From Tragulus kanchil (Eukaryota; Chordata; Mammalia; Artiodactyla; Tragulidae), in the NCBI GenBank assembly GCA_022376925.1, contig JAIOJX010000006.1:59605394-59669393 (forward strand): DNA of 64,000 nucleotides, written 5' to 3'. Positions 1 through 11,118 of the stretch are shown piece after piece (position 1 is the first letter of the stretch; each line of letters starts with the position of its first letter). The position numbers were made by a program, and so were the translations under genes. The notes under the pieces are model-generated. The model had not been told where the DNA came from and did no database searches. It saw only the letters and a list, made by a program, of their open reading frames with translations.

Positions 1-2345
1 CATTTTATTTATCTTTGCTATTGTTTCTTTCATTTCATTTCCATGTATTTCTGCTCTGATATTTATGATTTCTCTTCTTTTGCTAACTTTAGGGTTTTTT
101 GTTCTTCTTTTTCAAGTTGCTTTAAGTGTAGAGTTAGGTTGTCTTTTTGATTTTTTTCTTGTTTCTCGAGGTAGGATTGTATTGCTATAAACTTCCCTCT
201 TGTTACTGCTTTTGCAGCATTCATAGGTTTTGCACTATCATGTTTTCATTGTCATTTTCCTCTAGGATTTTTTTTTTTATTTCTTATTTTGATTTGTTCA
301 GAAATCTGTTCATTCTTTTGATATGTGTTGTTTAATCTCCATGTGCTTGTGTTTTTATTTTTCCCTGCAGTTGATGTCTAGTCTCATTGCATTGGGGTCA
401 GAGAAGATGGTTGATATAATTTCAATTTTTTTCAATTTACTGAGGTTTGATTTGTGACCCAGGATGTGGTCTACCCTGGAGAATGTTCCATGTGAACTTT
501 AAAAGAAAGTGTATTCTTCTACTTTTGTGTGGAAGGTTCCAAATATATCAATGAGATCCATCTCTTTCAATGTGTCATTTAAGGCTTGTGTTTCTTTATT
601 AATTTTCTGTTGGATGATATGTCCATTGGTGTGAAAGGAGTGTTAAAATCTCCTACTATTATTGTGTTATTGTTGATTTCCTCTTTTATGTCTGAAAGTG
701 TTTGCCTTATGTATTGGGGTGCTCCTGTGTTGGGTTGCATAGGTGTTTATGATTGTTATGGCTTCCTCTTGGATAGATCCCTTCATCATGATGTAGTGTC
801 CTGCCTTCCCTTTTATAATATTTTTTTTATGTCAAGGTCTACTTTTTTTTTTTTCTGATATGAGGATTGCTGCTCCAGCTTTCTTTTGGTTTCCTCTTAC
901 ATGGGATATATTTTCCCATCCTCTCACTTTCAGTCTATAAGTGTCTTTAGATCAGAAGTGGGTTTCTTGTAGGCAGCAAATATATGGGTCTTGTTTTTGT
1001 ATCCATTCATGCAGTCTATGTCTTTTGGTTGAGGCATTCAGTCCATTTAAATTTAAGACAGCTATTTATACATATATTCCTATTGTCATTTTTTAAGTGG
1101 TATGTTGCCATTTGTTTTGGAGATCTTTTTCTTCTCTTGTGTTTATTACTTAAATATATCCCTTTGACACTTGTCGTAAGTCTGGTTTTGTGGCGCTGAA
1201 TTTTCTTAGAATTTGCTTCTCTGTAAAGGTTTTGATTTCTCATTAAATTTTAAGGGAGATCCTTGTCATTGTAGAGTATTCTTGGTTGTAGTTTTTTTCT
1301 CTTTCAGTGCTTTAAACGTGTCTTGCCATTTTCTTCTTGTCTGTAGGGTTTCTGTTGAGAAGTCATCAGTTAAACGTGTAGGATTTCCCTTGTGTGCTAC
1401 TTATTGTTTGTTCCTTGCTGCTTTGAGTGTTCTGTCTTTTTGTTTGGTCTGTGTTAACTTGATTAGCATCAATGCTGGGGAAATTTTCAACTATAATCTC
1501 TTCAAAAATTATTTCAAATCCTTTCTTTTTTTCTTCTTTTTCTGGGACTGCTATTATTCAAATATTGTTTCATTTGATTTTATCCCAGAGGTCTCTGAGA
1601 CTGTCCTCAGTTATTTTTAACTTTGTTCTTTTTTTCTGTTCTTCTGCAGTTATTTCTACCATTCTATCTTCCATCTCACTTATCCGGTCTTATGTCTCAG
1701 ATATTCTACTATTGAGTCCTCTCATAGTATTTTTAATTTTAGCAGGTGAGTTGTTTGTCTCTCTCTCTCTCGCTCGCTTTTTTTTTTTTTTTAAATTTCT
1801 TGTAGGTCTTTATCCAGTACATCAATTCTATTATTCTATTTTCATAGATTTGGATTATCTTTAGTATTTCTGTTCTGAATTCGTTTTCTGATAGTTCACG
1901 TTTTTCTTCTTCTGTCATTTGGGCTTGTATATTTCTAGTTTGTTCCTTCATTTGTGCAGTATTTCTCTGTCTTTTCATTATTATTGTTACTTTGGATTTA
2001 TTATGTGTGACACTTGGAGTTAGTGTTTTCTCCCCAAGGTTCTTGGTTTTGATCTTTGGCCAGGGACTGGAGTTTTACACCATTCAGTGGCATTTGGCCC
2101 AATATAAATGTATGAGGGACAAAAGGTACCTCCCTGTTTCTGGTTCTCAATTGTGAGCTTATCTTGTCATCTGTATCTAGATCATCTGTTGGAGTTTGTT
2201 GCTGATGCCTTCCCAGTAATTTTTTGGTCTGTTTTAGCAGGGGTCAGTTGTGGGCCATGCCACCCTCATTAGGGCTCTGACATCTCCCTTCTACACCACT
2301 TGCCCAGGCTCTGGCGTCTCTTCTCTATTGTGCTTGCTGGGACTG
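1..2345 (-). mobile_element. L1 LINE fragment, antisense (ORF2 5' part, ORF1, 5' UTR)
   Basis: Read on the minus strand, this segment runs from a 5' UTR-like stretch (about 2345-1980) through an ORF1 coiled-coil start (1739-1978, Met followed by a Lys/Arg/Glu/Gln-rich helix with MTEEEKRELSENEF) into the inter-ORF region and the endonuclease part of ORF2. The window edge cuts it upstream of the reverse transcriptase. It parallels the better preserved L1 at 15909-25207 block for block; for example, bases 600-760 closely match 20170-20320. Stops and frameshifts occur throughout, so it is a dead copy. The boundary with the older L1 sequence near 2345 is approximate. Confidence 0.85.
1739..1978 (-). 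pseudogene. L1 ORF1 N-terminal remnant
   Basis: This 79-codon minus-strand frame is rich in Lys, Arg, Glu and Gln and resembles the amino-terminal coiled-coil region of L1 ORF1p, the RNA-binding chaperone of the retrotransposon. It shares the MTEEE..LSE.EFR pattern with the frame at 22456-22671. It ends in a poly-Lys/Arg-Glu run encoded by a (CT)n/(T)n low-complexity tract at about 1758-1795. The rest of ORF1 (RRM and C-terminal domain) is not open here. Confidence 0.6.
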
Positions 2346-4560
2346 ATTCTCTTCTTTTGTTGATCACTTTATTATTATAAATCTTTGCCTTTTGCTATAT
2401 ATTCTGCTTAAAGTCATTTTGTGTTATTACCATGTTCTTTCTTGTCTTCTGGTTATTTTGTAGTCATTTTTCTTATTTTCTTTCCCTTTTAATTTCTTCC
2501 TTTTTATGATAATTTTCTTTATTTGTGTTCCTTTTACTATTGTTTTGTGTATCTATTCCAGGATTGTAATTTGTGATTACCATAGGGCTCACATATAATG
2601 ACTTGTAAATATATGTTTGTTTAAGATAGCAGTAATTATATTGTAACATGTTCTTAAAGGTCTAAACTTTCTACCACCATTCCCTCTGCTTTGAGTATTT
2701 TTGATGTTATATTTTACATACACATGTTTATCCCTGCATTCTTTATTTTAGTTATAGTTGCTTTTCATTTGTTTGTCTTTCAACTTTCATATTATCTTAT
2801 TTGAATAGATTATTGTCAGATTTTACTATATATTTCCCCTTTATTAGTAAGATTTTTCCTTTCCTATAAATGTTTTTTTTTTTCCAATTCCTTTAATGTC
2901 TGAATTCTTGTCTTATTCTTCTATTTTTCCACATAAAAAAAATCTTTAAAACTCCTTACAGGGTCCGTTTAGGATGGATGAAATATTTCAGTTTTGCTTC
3001 TCTGTGAATCTCTTTATTTCTGCTTCAATTCTGAATATTAATCATATTATTAGCTTGTTATCAGTCACAGACTTTTCCTTTTCATTATTTTTAATATTAT
3101 ATTGTGACTACTTTCTGTCTAAGAATGTCTCTGCCAAAAAATCAGTTGATAGCATTCTGAGGGAGTTTCTTTGCAAATTACTTTTTGTGTGTTTTCTTCT
3201 TTCTCTTTCTCTCTCACTGTCATTAGTACTCCCTATGTTTAACATTTGCCAATTTAATATGATATATTTGGGTGAGATTTCTTTTGGGGTTCACCTTGGT
3301 TTAGGATCTCTGTGCTTCCTTCTTCAGATTTGGGAAGTTTTCCAACATAACTTTATCAGATATAGTTTTAACCCTTTCTCTTTTCTTTTCCTTTTTCTAT
3401 TTTCTTTTAAACCTTCCTTCTCTCCATGGCATATCTTTTTTTTTTTTAATTTTGGCCTCTTTTATTGTTTTTTAATTTATTTATTTTCATCCATCTTTAT
3501 TCTTCAGCCTGCATTGCCCTCCCATTGCAATGGCCTCTCTCGTTACAGAGTACTAACTCTGGGCACATGTGCTCCAGAGCACTGGCTCGTAATTGGACAC
3601 ACTGGTTCAGCCACTCCTTTGCATGTGGGATCTTCCTTTTATGATAATTTTCTTTATTTGTGTTCCTTTTACTATTGTTTTGTGTATCTATTCCAGGATT
3701 GTAATTTGTGATTACCATAGGGCTCACATATAATGACTTGTAAATATATGTTTGTTTAAGATAGCAGTAATTATATTGTAACATGTTCTTAAAGGTCTAA
3801 ACTTTCTACCACCATTCCCTCTGCTTTGAGTATTTTTGATGTTATATTTTACATACACATGTTTATCCCTGCATTCTTTATTTTAGTTATAGTTGCTTTT
3901 CATTTGTTTGTCTTTCAACTTTCATATTATCTTATTTGAATAGATTATTGTCAGATTTTACTATATATTTCCCCTTTATTAGTAAGATTTTTCCTTTCCT
4001 ATAAATGTTTTTTTTTTCCAATTCCTATAAATTCTTAATTCTTGTCATAATCTTCTATTTTTCCACATAAAGAAAATCTTTAAAACTCCTTACAAGGTCA
4101 GTTTAGGATAGATGAAATATTTCAGTTTTTGCTTCTCTGTGAATCTCTTTATTTCTGCTTCAATTCTGAATATTAATCATATTATTAGCTTGTTATCAGT
4201 CACAGACTTTTCCTTTTCATTATTTTTAATATTATATTGTGACTACTTTCTGTCTAAGAATGTCTCTGCCAAAAAATCAGTTGATAGCATTCTGAGGGAG
4301 TTTCTTTGCAAATTACTTTTTGTGTGTTTTCTTCTTTCTCTTTCTCTCTCACTGTCATTAGTACTCCCTATGTTTAACATTTGCCAATTTAATATGATAT
4401 ATTTGGGTGAGATTTCTTTTGGGGTTCACCTTGGTTTAGGATCTCTGTGCTTCCTTCTTCAGATTTGGGAAGTTTTCCAACATAACTTTATCAGATATAG
4501 TTTTAACCCTTTCTCTTTTCTTTTCCTTTTTCTATTTTCTTTTAAACCTTCCTTCTCTCC
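2346..4560 (-). mobile_element. Older L1 fragment, antisense, present twice through a tandem duplication
   Basis: The diverged sequence resembles the antisense inter-ORF and ORF1 C-terminal region of ancient mammalian L1. It contains landmarks such as gattaccatagggctcacat (2576-2595) and a stretch around 3230-3350 that parallels the ORF1 region at 22120-22190 of the younger L1. The frames at 2974-3711 and 4112-4798 are chance T-rich plus-strand frames, not genes. The segment is repeated because duplication A (2495-4772) restarts at 3631. The subfamily cannot be named from the sequence alone. Confidence 0.6.
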
Positions 4561-4772
4561 ATGGCATATCTTTTTTTTTTTTAATTTTGGCCTCTTTTAT
4601 TGTTTTTTAATTTATTTATTTTCATCCATCTTTATTCTTCAGCCTGCATTGCCCTCCCATTGCAATGGCCTCTCTCGTTACAGAGTACTAACTCTGGGCA
4701 CATGTGCTCCAGAGCACTGGCTCGTAATTGGACACACTGGTTCAGCCACTCCTTTGCATGTGGGATCTTCCT
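2495..4772. repeat. Tandem duplication A (unit about 1135 bp, two copies)
   Basis: Copy 1 is 2495-3630 and copy 2 is 3631-4772. The junction joins SINE sequence (gtgggatcttcct) to old L1 sequence, with a shared tcttcct (7 bp) at both sources. The copies are nearly identical but differ in T-run lengths and in a cluster of substitutions at about 2890-2975 versus 4020-4110. The unit ignores the L1/SINE boundary it contains. Confidence 0.95.
3436..3637 (-). mobile_element. CHR-type tRNA-derived SINE, antisense, truncated at duplication junction
   Basis: The reverse complement reads as a tRNA-Glu-related CHR SINE of the cetruminant type: a body with ggaagatcccacatgc, aattacgagccagtgctctg and agaggccattgcaatgggag, ending in an A-rich tail (the T-run from 3436). 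It stops abruptly at 3637, where duplication A returns to L1 sequence. The same SINE is seen more completely at 4571-4780 plus 5283-5319. Confidence 0.8.
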
Positions 4773-4780
4773 GTGCCAGG
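4571..4780 (-). mobile_element. CHR-type SINE, antisense, interrupted by a solo LTR
   Basis: This is the 3' part and tail of a tRNA-derived CHR SINE on the minus strand. It is interrupted at 4781 by an LTR and resumes at 5283 with ccagggatctaacc, the expected continuation toward the tRNA-like head, ending near 5319. The 5' head is incomplete. Duplication B repeats the arrangement at 5655-5865 and 6369-6405. Confidence 0.8.
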
Positions 4781-5282
4781 TGTGGGGCTCCGAATTGAAA
4801 GAGGACCGTTGCAAGCATAAGAAAGCTTAAGAACATTGTTTCAGTTTGGAGCTAAGATGGCGCCTACAAGAAGGGATGTGGGTGTGAAAGGAAGCTTAAG
4901 CACATTGTTTAAGGAAGCTTAAGCACATGTTTGCTCTTTGGAGCTACTACAGGAAGAGATGAGGGCGTGATCTAATTTGTTAAGTGATGGTCAAATTTTC
5001 TGATTGGTTCCCCTGGTTTCCACACTCATGGATGATTGCTTGACCTTTAGCTTGATTGGTGTAATCTATAGGAAGTCCCCTGCAAAACCCCTTCACTTGC
5101 CTATAAAAGCTGTGCATCTGCACTAATAAAATGGAACTGCTTTGACGGATCCCCTGTTGCATCTGATTGTCTCCTGATTGCCGGGGGGTTGGGTGGTGGG
5201 CAGCAGACTTGCCTCTCTCCGAGATCTCCCAGTTCAGCCAGGGGCAATCCCCCTGCCTTCCTTTCTGCGGAAGGTCCCCGCA
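4781..5282 (+). mobile_element. Solo LTR of an ERV2/betaretrovirus-like element
   Basis: The element starts TGTGGGGCTC and ends CCCCGCA. It carries a TATA-like tataaaagctg (5102-5112) and an AATAAA-type signal inside the later ctaataaaatgg, and ends in a pyrimidine-rich U5. U3 contains ctaagatggcgcctaca and repeated gaagcttaagcacat blocks, as in the other LTRs of the window. The flanks show a short direct repeat ccagg on each side, probably a decayed 6-bp target-site duplication. It interrupts a CHR SINE, so it is younger than that SINE. It is about 500 bp, with fewer U3 repeat units than the 578-581 bp relatives. Confidence 0.9.
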
Positions 5283-5319
5283 CCAGGGATCTAACCAGTG
5301 CCCCTTGTAATGCATTTTG

Positions 5320-5602
5320 TTTAACATTCTTTATATTTGTGAAGTTAGGTAGGTCAGTTATACTTTCTTTTTTTTTAGGAGATACCTAGTGTGGTAATGT
5401 TCGTGTGCAGTCTGTGTGTGGACAGTGGTTTTGGTAGAAGAGTTGGAACAGAATTGAGTACGTGCTGGATCTTCTCCTGGCAGCTTCCAGCTTAATGAGA
5501 AGTAAGACTGAATATGGAGGGAGTAGATCTAGAGACAGGAATAAGGCAGGGCTTCTGTTATGCTCAGTGGCCCACCAGTGGTGAGTAGGGCAGGGGTCTC
5601 CA
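5320..5602. other. Unassigned flanking DNA
   Basis: I recognise no element here. It is AT-rich non-coding sequence downstream of the SINE, and the same DNA reappears at 6406-6682 through duplication B. Confidence 0.5.
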
Positions 5603-5865
5603 CTGGCCCAATTTTCTTTTAAAACCTTCCTTCTTTTTTCCAATTTTGGCATATCTTTTTTTTTTTTAATTTTGGCCTCTTTTATTGTTTTTTAATTTAT
5701 TTATTTTCATCCATCTTTATTCTTCAGCCTGCATTGCCCTCCCATTGCAATGGCCTCTCTCGTTACAGAGTACTAACTCTGGGCACATGTGCTCCAGAGC
5801 ACTGGCTCGTAATTGGACACACTGGTTCAGCCACTCCTTTGCATGTGGGATCTTCCTGTGCCAGG

Positions 5866-6368
5866 TGTGGGGCTCCGAATTGAAAGAGGACCGTTGCAAG
5901 CATAAGAAAGCTTAAGAACATTGTTTCAGTTTGGAGCTAAGATGGCGCCTACAAGAAGGGATGTGGGTGTGAAAGGAAGCTTAAGCACATTGTTTAAGGA
6001 AGCTTAAGCACATGTTTGCTCTTTGGAGCTACTACAGGAAGAGATGAGGGCGTGATCTAATTTGTTAAGTGATGGTCAAATTTTCTGATTGGTTCCCCTG
6101 GTTTCCACACTCATGGATGATTGCTTGACCTTTAGCTTGATTGGTGTAATCTATAGGAAGTCCCGTGCAAAACCCCCTTCACTTGCCTATAAAAGCTGTG
6201 CATCTGCACTAATAAAATGGAACTGCTTTGACGGATCCCCTGTTGCATCTGATTGTCTCCTGATTGCCGGGGGGTTGGGTGGTGGGCAGCAGACTTGCCT
6301 CTCTCCGAGATCTCCCAGTTCAGCCAGGGGCAATCCCCCTGCCTTCCTTTCTGCGGAAGGTCCCCGCA
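5866..6368 (+). mobile_element. Duplicate of the solo LTR at 4781-5282
   Basis: This is the same LTR in the same SINE context, nearly base for base (for example gtcccgtgcaaaaccccc versus gtcccctgcaaaacccc). It is not an independent integration: the flanking SINE breakpoint and the ccagg repeats are identical, and it lies inside copy 2 of duplication B. Confidence 0.92.
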
Positions 6369-6682
6369 CCAGGGATCTAACCAGTGCCCCTTGTAATGCA
6401 TTTTGTTTAACATTCTTTATATTTGTGAAGTTAGGTAGGTCAGTTATACTTTCTTTTTTTTTAGGAGATACCTAGTGTGGTAATGTTCGTGTGCAGTCTG
6501 TGTGTGGACAGTGGTTTTGGTAGAAGAGTTGGAACAGAATTGAGTACGTGCTGGATCTTCTCCTGGCAGCTTCCAGCTTAATGAGAAGTAAGACTGAATA
6601 TGGAGGGAGTAGATCTAGAGACAGGAATAAGGCAGGGCTTCTGTTATGCTCAGTGGCCCACCAGTGGTGAGGCCAGGTCTCC

Positions 6683-7747
6683 AAGTGCTGGAGCAGAAGC
6701 CTTGATGTTTGGGTCCTAGCTCATTCTATTCTAAGTGTGCTCTACTCCCCTCCCAACAATGTCACATTTACCCATTGTGGAGCAGATCCTGTAAATTAAG
6801 GGTTGTGGCTCCTGCCCAGTGTAGGCTGAGACATGTTTGCGAAGGTTCTAGCACACCAGACCATTCCCACTCCTCAACCTGCAAATGTGTCAGAGATGGT
6901 CACCCTCATTCTGTTCAGATTCTGTACCAGATTTTGGTCAACTTTTTTCTCCCTAGATGCACATTGTCCATAGAAATGACAGTCTTCATCCTAGTGAGAG
7001 GCTCCACTGGAGAAAGAGGAGTGTGGGATAGAACACATCCTGGAGTAGTCATTGGATATGGGCCAGAGTCCTAGGCAATTCTAATCTGCTTGCTCCCCCT
7101 TGTTTCTGTGAGTAAGAAAGCATGTATACATATTCTCCATGAGCAGAGTCTTGGTTTCTCTTGGGAGTCCAACTGGTTTCCAAATCACCCAAGGAAACTC
7201 ATCTTTTCAGTGTCAGACTTCAAGGTTGTTATAAAAAATATGTGACTTGAGCCTCTCATTCTTTAGGGAGGCTCTCTGAAACCAATGTATCTTCCTTTTT
7301 CTTCTATGTCCCCCCACTAAGGTCATGAATCTCAACCCGATTGTTTCTCCTTGATTCATATGTCAGATGTTTTTGAGTTACCCCATCACCAAACATATCA
7401 AAAACATATCCAATTCCTTATCTGACACCTGAATCTTCTTTTCAGTGGTTATCAAGTTTTAACCTGTGATTTAAAATGTGATTCTGGCCACATTTTAAGA
7501 GTGGCCAGAAGTCATTTTAAGAAGTCATCACTCTTCTACATTCTCATTGTATGTCAGCAAATTATGAGAACACAACTCCCTATATTTCTGAGTAGCTGAA
7601 TAACTCAACTGAGATTACAGTTGATACAAATTCCCAGGTAGGTATATGACATCAGAGCCAGAAATTTTTAATATAGACAAGCTATAGCTAAAGACAAAAT
7701 TGATAACCTAAAATTAAAAGGATTATTTGGCTCTAAAATAAAAGTTG
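6683..7747. other. Unassigned intergenic DNA
   Basis: This stretch is of ordinary composition, with no recognised repeat or gene. The 121-codon frame at 6709-7074 has no domain that I recognise and no supporting context. Confidence 0.5.
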
Positions 7748-7963
7748 TAACTGTTGCTTAGTTTCTTGGTTGTGTCTGACTCTTTTCCAACTCTGTAAAC
7801 TTTAGTCCATCAGGCTTATTAGTCCATAGGACTTCCCAGGCAAGGACAGTGGATTAGGTTGCCATTTGCTTCTACAAGGGATCTTTTCACCAGGGGTTGA
7901 ATTCATGTCTCCTGGGTTGGCAGGCAGATCCTCTAACACTGAATTCCCAGGGAAGCCCCCAAA
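7748..7963 (-). mobile_element. Bov-tA/Bov-A-type SINE, antisense
   Basis: The reverse complement gives the ruminant tRNA-derived SINE pattern: gcttccctgggaattcagtg, then a block for the internal promoter region, then the tail landmark corresponding to 'correct primer-like' agagtcagacacaaccaag. Landmarks on the plus strand are gttgtgtctgactcttt, gccatttgcttct and ggttggcaggcagatcc. It is diverged, and duplication C starts inside it at 7929. Confidence 0.85.
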
Positions 7964-10235
7964 TAAAAGTTACTTAAATAACAACAACAAAAATATTAAG
8001 CTATAATAAACATAGTACACTAATTTTTTTTTGATGTACAGTGAAAGTTATAAACTACATATGTTACATTCCATTGTATAAAGTCTATTCGAGAGAAAAT
8101 GTTCAGCCAGAACTTACAGAGAATTTTAAAATACTTCAATCAATTTATATCAACTGTAATTCATGAGAGCATCTTAGGAAGGGATAGGTTCAACAAACCT
8201 AATTGGCTTTAATCAATCATATATCTTTCGGTCAGGAAACTAAGATATGTTTTACATATTCCCATAATCTTAGCTGTAAGATATATACAAAAGCATTGCA
8301 CAGAAAAGCCTTCTGTTTCATGAAGACATATATAAAACATACTGCACCTTATTTAAGCAGTTAACTTTAATAGAGTGCAAGTTTCTATCCCCATAAAATA
8401 TTTTTTCTTTGCTAGTACTGTTTCCTAACACCTTATTGAGTGGAATGCATGTTTAGTAGGATATTTTAGGTAGTGTTATTGACTTGCTGGAAGTTGAGCA
8501 TATGGAAATCATAGATATGTTTTTTATTTTAAAAATAAACAAGCTAAAATCTCAAACTTAATCTCTGTTCACATTCCATGCCCCTTTAAAAATCTTCAGA
8601 ATCATGTCCCTAGGAAGCCAAAAGAAGGTAATGGGATTAAGCTTCATTAACGGAAAGAAATAAGGTGATATCTCTTTCTGTTCTGGGCCAGTGAGACCAA
8701 AACTGCAGAACATATTCAAATTTGAGTAATTTTAAACTTTAAAGAAGACTAAAGATAAATTGCAAATGCACTAATAATAGTGTGAGCAAAATATTGAAAA
8801 GTCTCAGTGCTAAGTAAATGAAAATCTGTGTTTGTTTGTTTGTTTTTTCTTTTTAGTTTGGCTTGATTTGAGGTTTTTTGTTGTTGCAGTTTGCTTTTGT
8901 TTTTGTATGATTAGTGCTAAAATATATTTATGCATTTGGAAGCCTGCCATTTGGAAGAGGGATTATATTTTTAAAATATAAGCTTAATTTAAAGGAAGAC
9001 AAATTTTGAATCAACAGAATAAAGAATGTTCTTTAAAAACACAGATAACCATTTCCATAATAAGGTGCTAAAGCGAAAAGTCCTCTAACACTGAATTCCC
9101 AGGGAAGCCCCCAAATAAAAGTTACTTAAATAACAACAACAAAAATATTAAGCTATAATAAACATAGTACACTAATTTTTTTTTGATGTACAGTGAAAGT
9201 TATAAACTACATATGTTACATTCCATTGTATAAAGTCTATTCGAGAGAAAATGTTCAGCCAGAACTTACAGAGAATTTTAAAATACTTCAATCAATTTAT
9301 ATCAACTGTAATTCATGAGAGCATCTTAGGAAGGGATAGGTTCAACAAACCTAATTGGCTTTAATCAATCATATATCTTTCGGTCAGGAAACTAAGATAT
9401 GTTTTACATATTCCCATAATCTTAGCTGTAAGATATATACAAAAGCATTGCACAGAAAAGCCTTCTGTTTCATGAAGACATATATAAAACATACTGCACC
9501 TTATTTAAGCAGTTAACTTTAATAGAGTGCAAGTTTCTATCCCCATAAAATATTTTTTCTTTGCTAGTACTGTTTCCTAACACCTTATTGAGTGGAATGC
9601 ATGTTTAGTAGGATATTTTAGGTAGTGTTATTGACTTGCTGGAAGTTGAGCATATGGAAATCATAGATATGTTTTTTATTTTAAAAATAAACAAGCTAAA
9701 ATCTCAAACTTAATCTCTGTTCACATTCCATGCCCCTTTAAAAATCTTCAGAATCATGTCCCTAGGAAGCCAAAAGAAGGTAATGGGATTAAGCTTCATT
9801 AACGGAAAGAAATAAGGTGATATCTCTTTCTGTTCTGGGCCAGTGAGACCAAAACTGCAGAACATATTCAAATTTGAGTAATTTTAAACTTTAAAGAAGA
9901 CTAAAGATAAATTGCAAATGCACTAATAATAGTGTGAGCAAAATATTGAAAAGTCTCAGTGCTAAGTAAATGAAAATCTGTGTTTGTTTGTTTGTTTTTT
10001 CTTTTTAGTTTGGCTTGATTTGAGGTTTTTTGTTGTTGCAGTTTGCTTTTGTTTTTGTATGATTAGTGCTAAAATATATTTATGCATTTGGAAGCCTGCC
10101 ATTTGGAAGAGGGATTATATTTTTAAAATATAAGCTTAATTTAAAGGAAGACAAATTTTGAATCAACAGAATAAAGAATGTTCTTTAAAAACACAGATAA
10201 CCATTTCCATAATAAGGTGCTAAAGCGAAAAGTCC
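7929..10235. repeat. Tandem duplication C (unit 1152 bp, two copies)
   Basis: Copy 1 begins at 7929 inside the SINE; copy 2 begins at 9081 and ends at 10235. The junction gcgaaaagtcctctaacac joins the two sources over a shared tcc. No difference is obvious to the eye over 1.15 kb. All of the unit except the first 35 bp is unassigned single-copy-looking DNA, including a (GTTT)n stretch at 8830 and 9970. Confidence 0.96.
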
Positions 10236-10626
10236 AGTGGTTATATAATAAAAAATATCCTAAGAGAAATAGTCATCAGGTTATAATCTAAATTGTATTA
10301 ACTTTAAATTTCACCTGCCATTAAAGCTTACTCATGTTTATTTTATATAAGAATTTGTGAAAAGGAAAAATCAATCTTTCTTTTAAAACTATATTTTATG
10401 ATTTCATAAGAGAGAATATTTGTTCCATAAGCAAGAACTATTTTATTGAAAACTTTAGTATTAAACAAATGATTCTTATCTTTTTGCTTGAACAATATTA
10501 CTATGCTAATTTATTAGTTCGTTTCTGCATTTTATGACTCTGTTTCTTTTATATTAGTATAATCACTCTGTAATGTGGCTCTTTGAGTGTAATATATAAT
10601 ATTAAACTGAAAAATTTGTATGTAGG
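7964..10626. other. Unassigned AT-rich intergenic DNA
   Basis: There is no gene and no recognised element. The block consists of two copies of the same about 1.1-kb sequence (duplication C) followed by about 390 bp of AT-rich sequence. Confidence 0.5.
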
Positions 10627-10885
10627 CTCCCCTGGTGGTCCAGTGGTTGAGAATTCACCTTGCATTGCAGGAGATATTGGTTCTATCGCTAAAGTGGAAG
10701 GAAACCACACGCTATGGGGCAACAAAGCCCATGTACCACAACTACTGAACCAGGCTGTAGAGTCAAGGCCTACAGTAAGAGAAATCATTGAATGAGAAGC
10801 CTGCACACCTCAACTACCTCAACCCCTATCACAAGTAGAGAAAGCCTGTATGCATCAGTGTAGCCAAAATAAAATGACATTTAAA
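10627..10885 (+). mobile_element. CHR-type tRNA-derived SINE, sense
   Basis: It starts taggctcccctggtggtcca with the tRNA-like head, continues through tgcattgcaggaga (a box-B-like neighbourhood), accacaactactgaacca, gaatgagaagcctgcacacc and tagagaaagcctgtatgc, and ends cagtgtagccaaaataaaat. This is the usual order of a full-length CHR/SINE2-type element of ruminants and whales. It is diverged and lacks a long A tail. Confidence 0.85.
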
Positions 10886-10907
10886 ATTATGTGTAAAACT
10901 GATATGT

Positions 10908-11118
10908 GTTAAGTCACTTCAGCTTTGTCTGACTCTTTGTGACCCCATGAATTGTAGTCTGTCAGGTTCCTTTGACCATGGAATTTCCCACTCAAGAATA
11001 TTGGAGTAGGTTGCCATTTCTTTCTCTAGAACATCTTCTCAACCCAGAAATAGAACCCATATCTCTTACTCTCCTGTGTTGGCAGGTTGGTTCTTTAGCA
11101 CTAGCACGATCTAGGAAG
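10908..11118 (-). mobile_element. Bov-tA-type SINE, antisense
   Basis: Plus-strand landmarks of the antisense element are gttaagtcacttcagctttg, ctgactctttgtgacccc, ttggagtaggttgccatttc and tgttggcaggttggttcttt. It is followed by a (TA)n tract at 11130-11145. It lies just downstream of the CHR SINE and in the opposite orientation. Confidence 0.88.

Larger units (their letters stand above)
4534..6682. repeat. Tandem duplication B (unit about 1085 bp, two copies)
   Basis: Copy 1 is about 4534-5603 and copy 2 about 5611-6682. The unit contains the SINE, the solo LTR and its downstream flank. The first 40 bases of copy 2 differ from copy 1 by several small indels (5611-5650 versus 4534-4565), and about 8 bp around 5603-5610 is not explained by either side. 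Copy 1 starts inside copy 2 of duplication A, so A and B overlap by about 240 bp. Confidence 0.93.

Noticed and set aside
2974..4798. Long plus-strand frames rich in Phe, Leu and Ser (245 and 228 codons) as membrane proteins
   Set aside because: They arise from T-rich antisense L1 and SINE sequence; the hydrophobic appearance is a by-product of TTT/TCT codons.
5866..6368. A second independent LTR integration next to 4781-5282
   Set aside because: Same breakpoint in the same SINE, same flanks and near-identical sequence; it is explained by duplication B.
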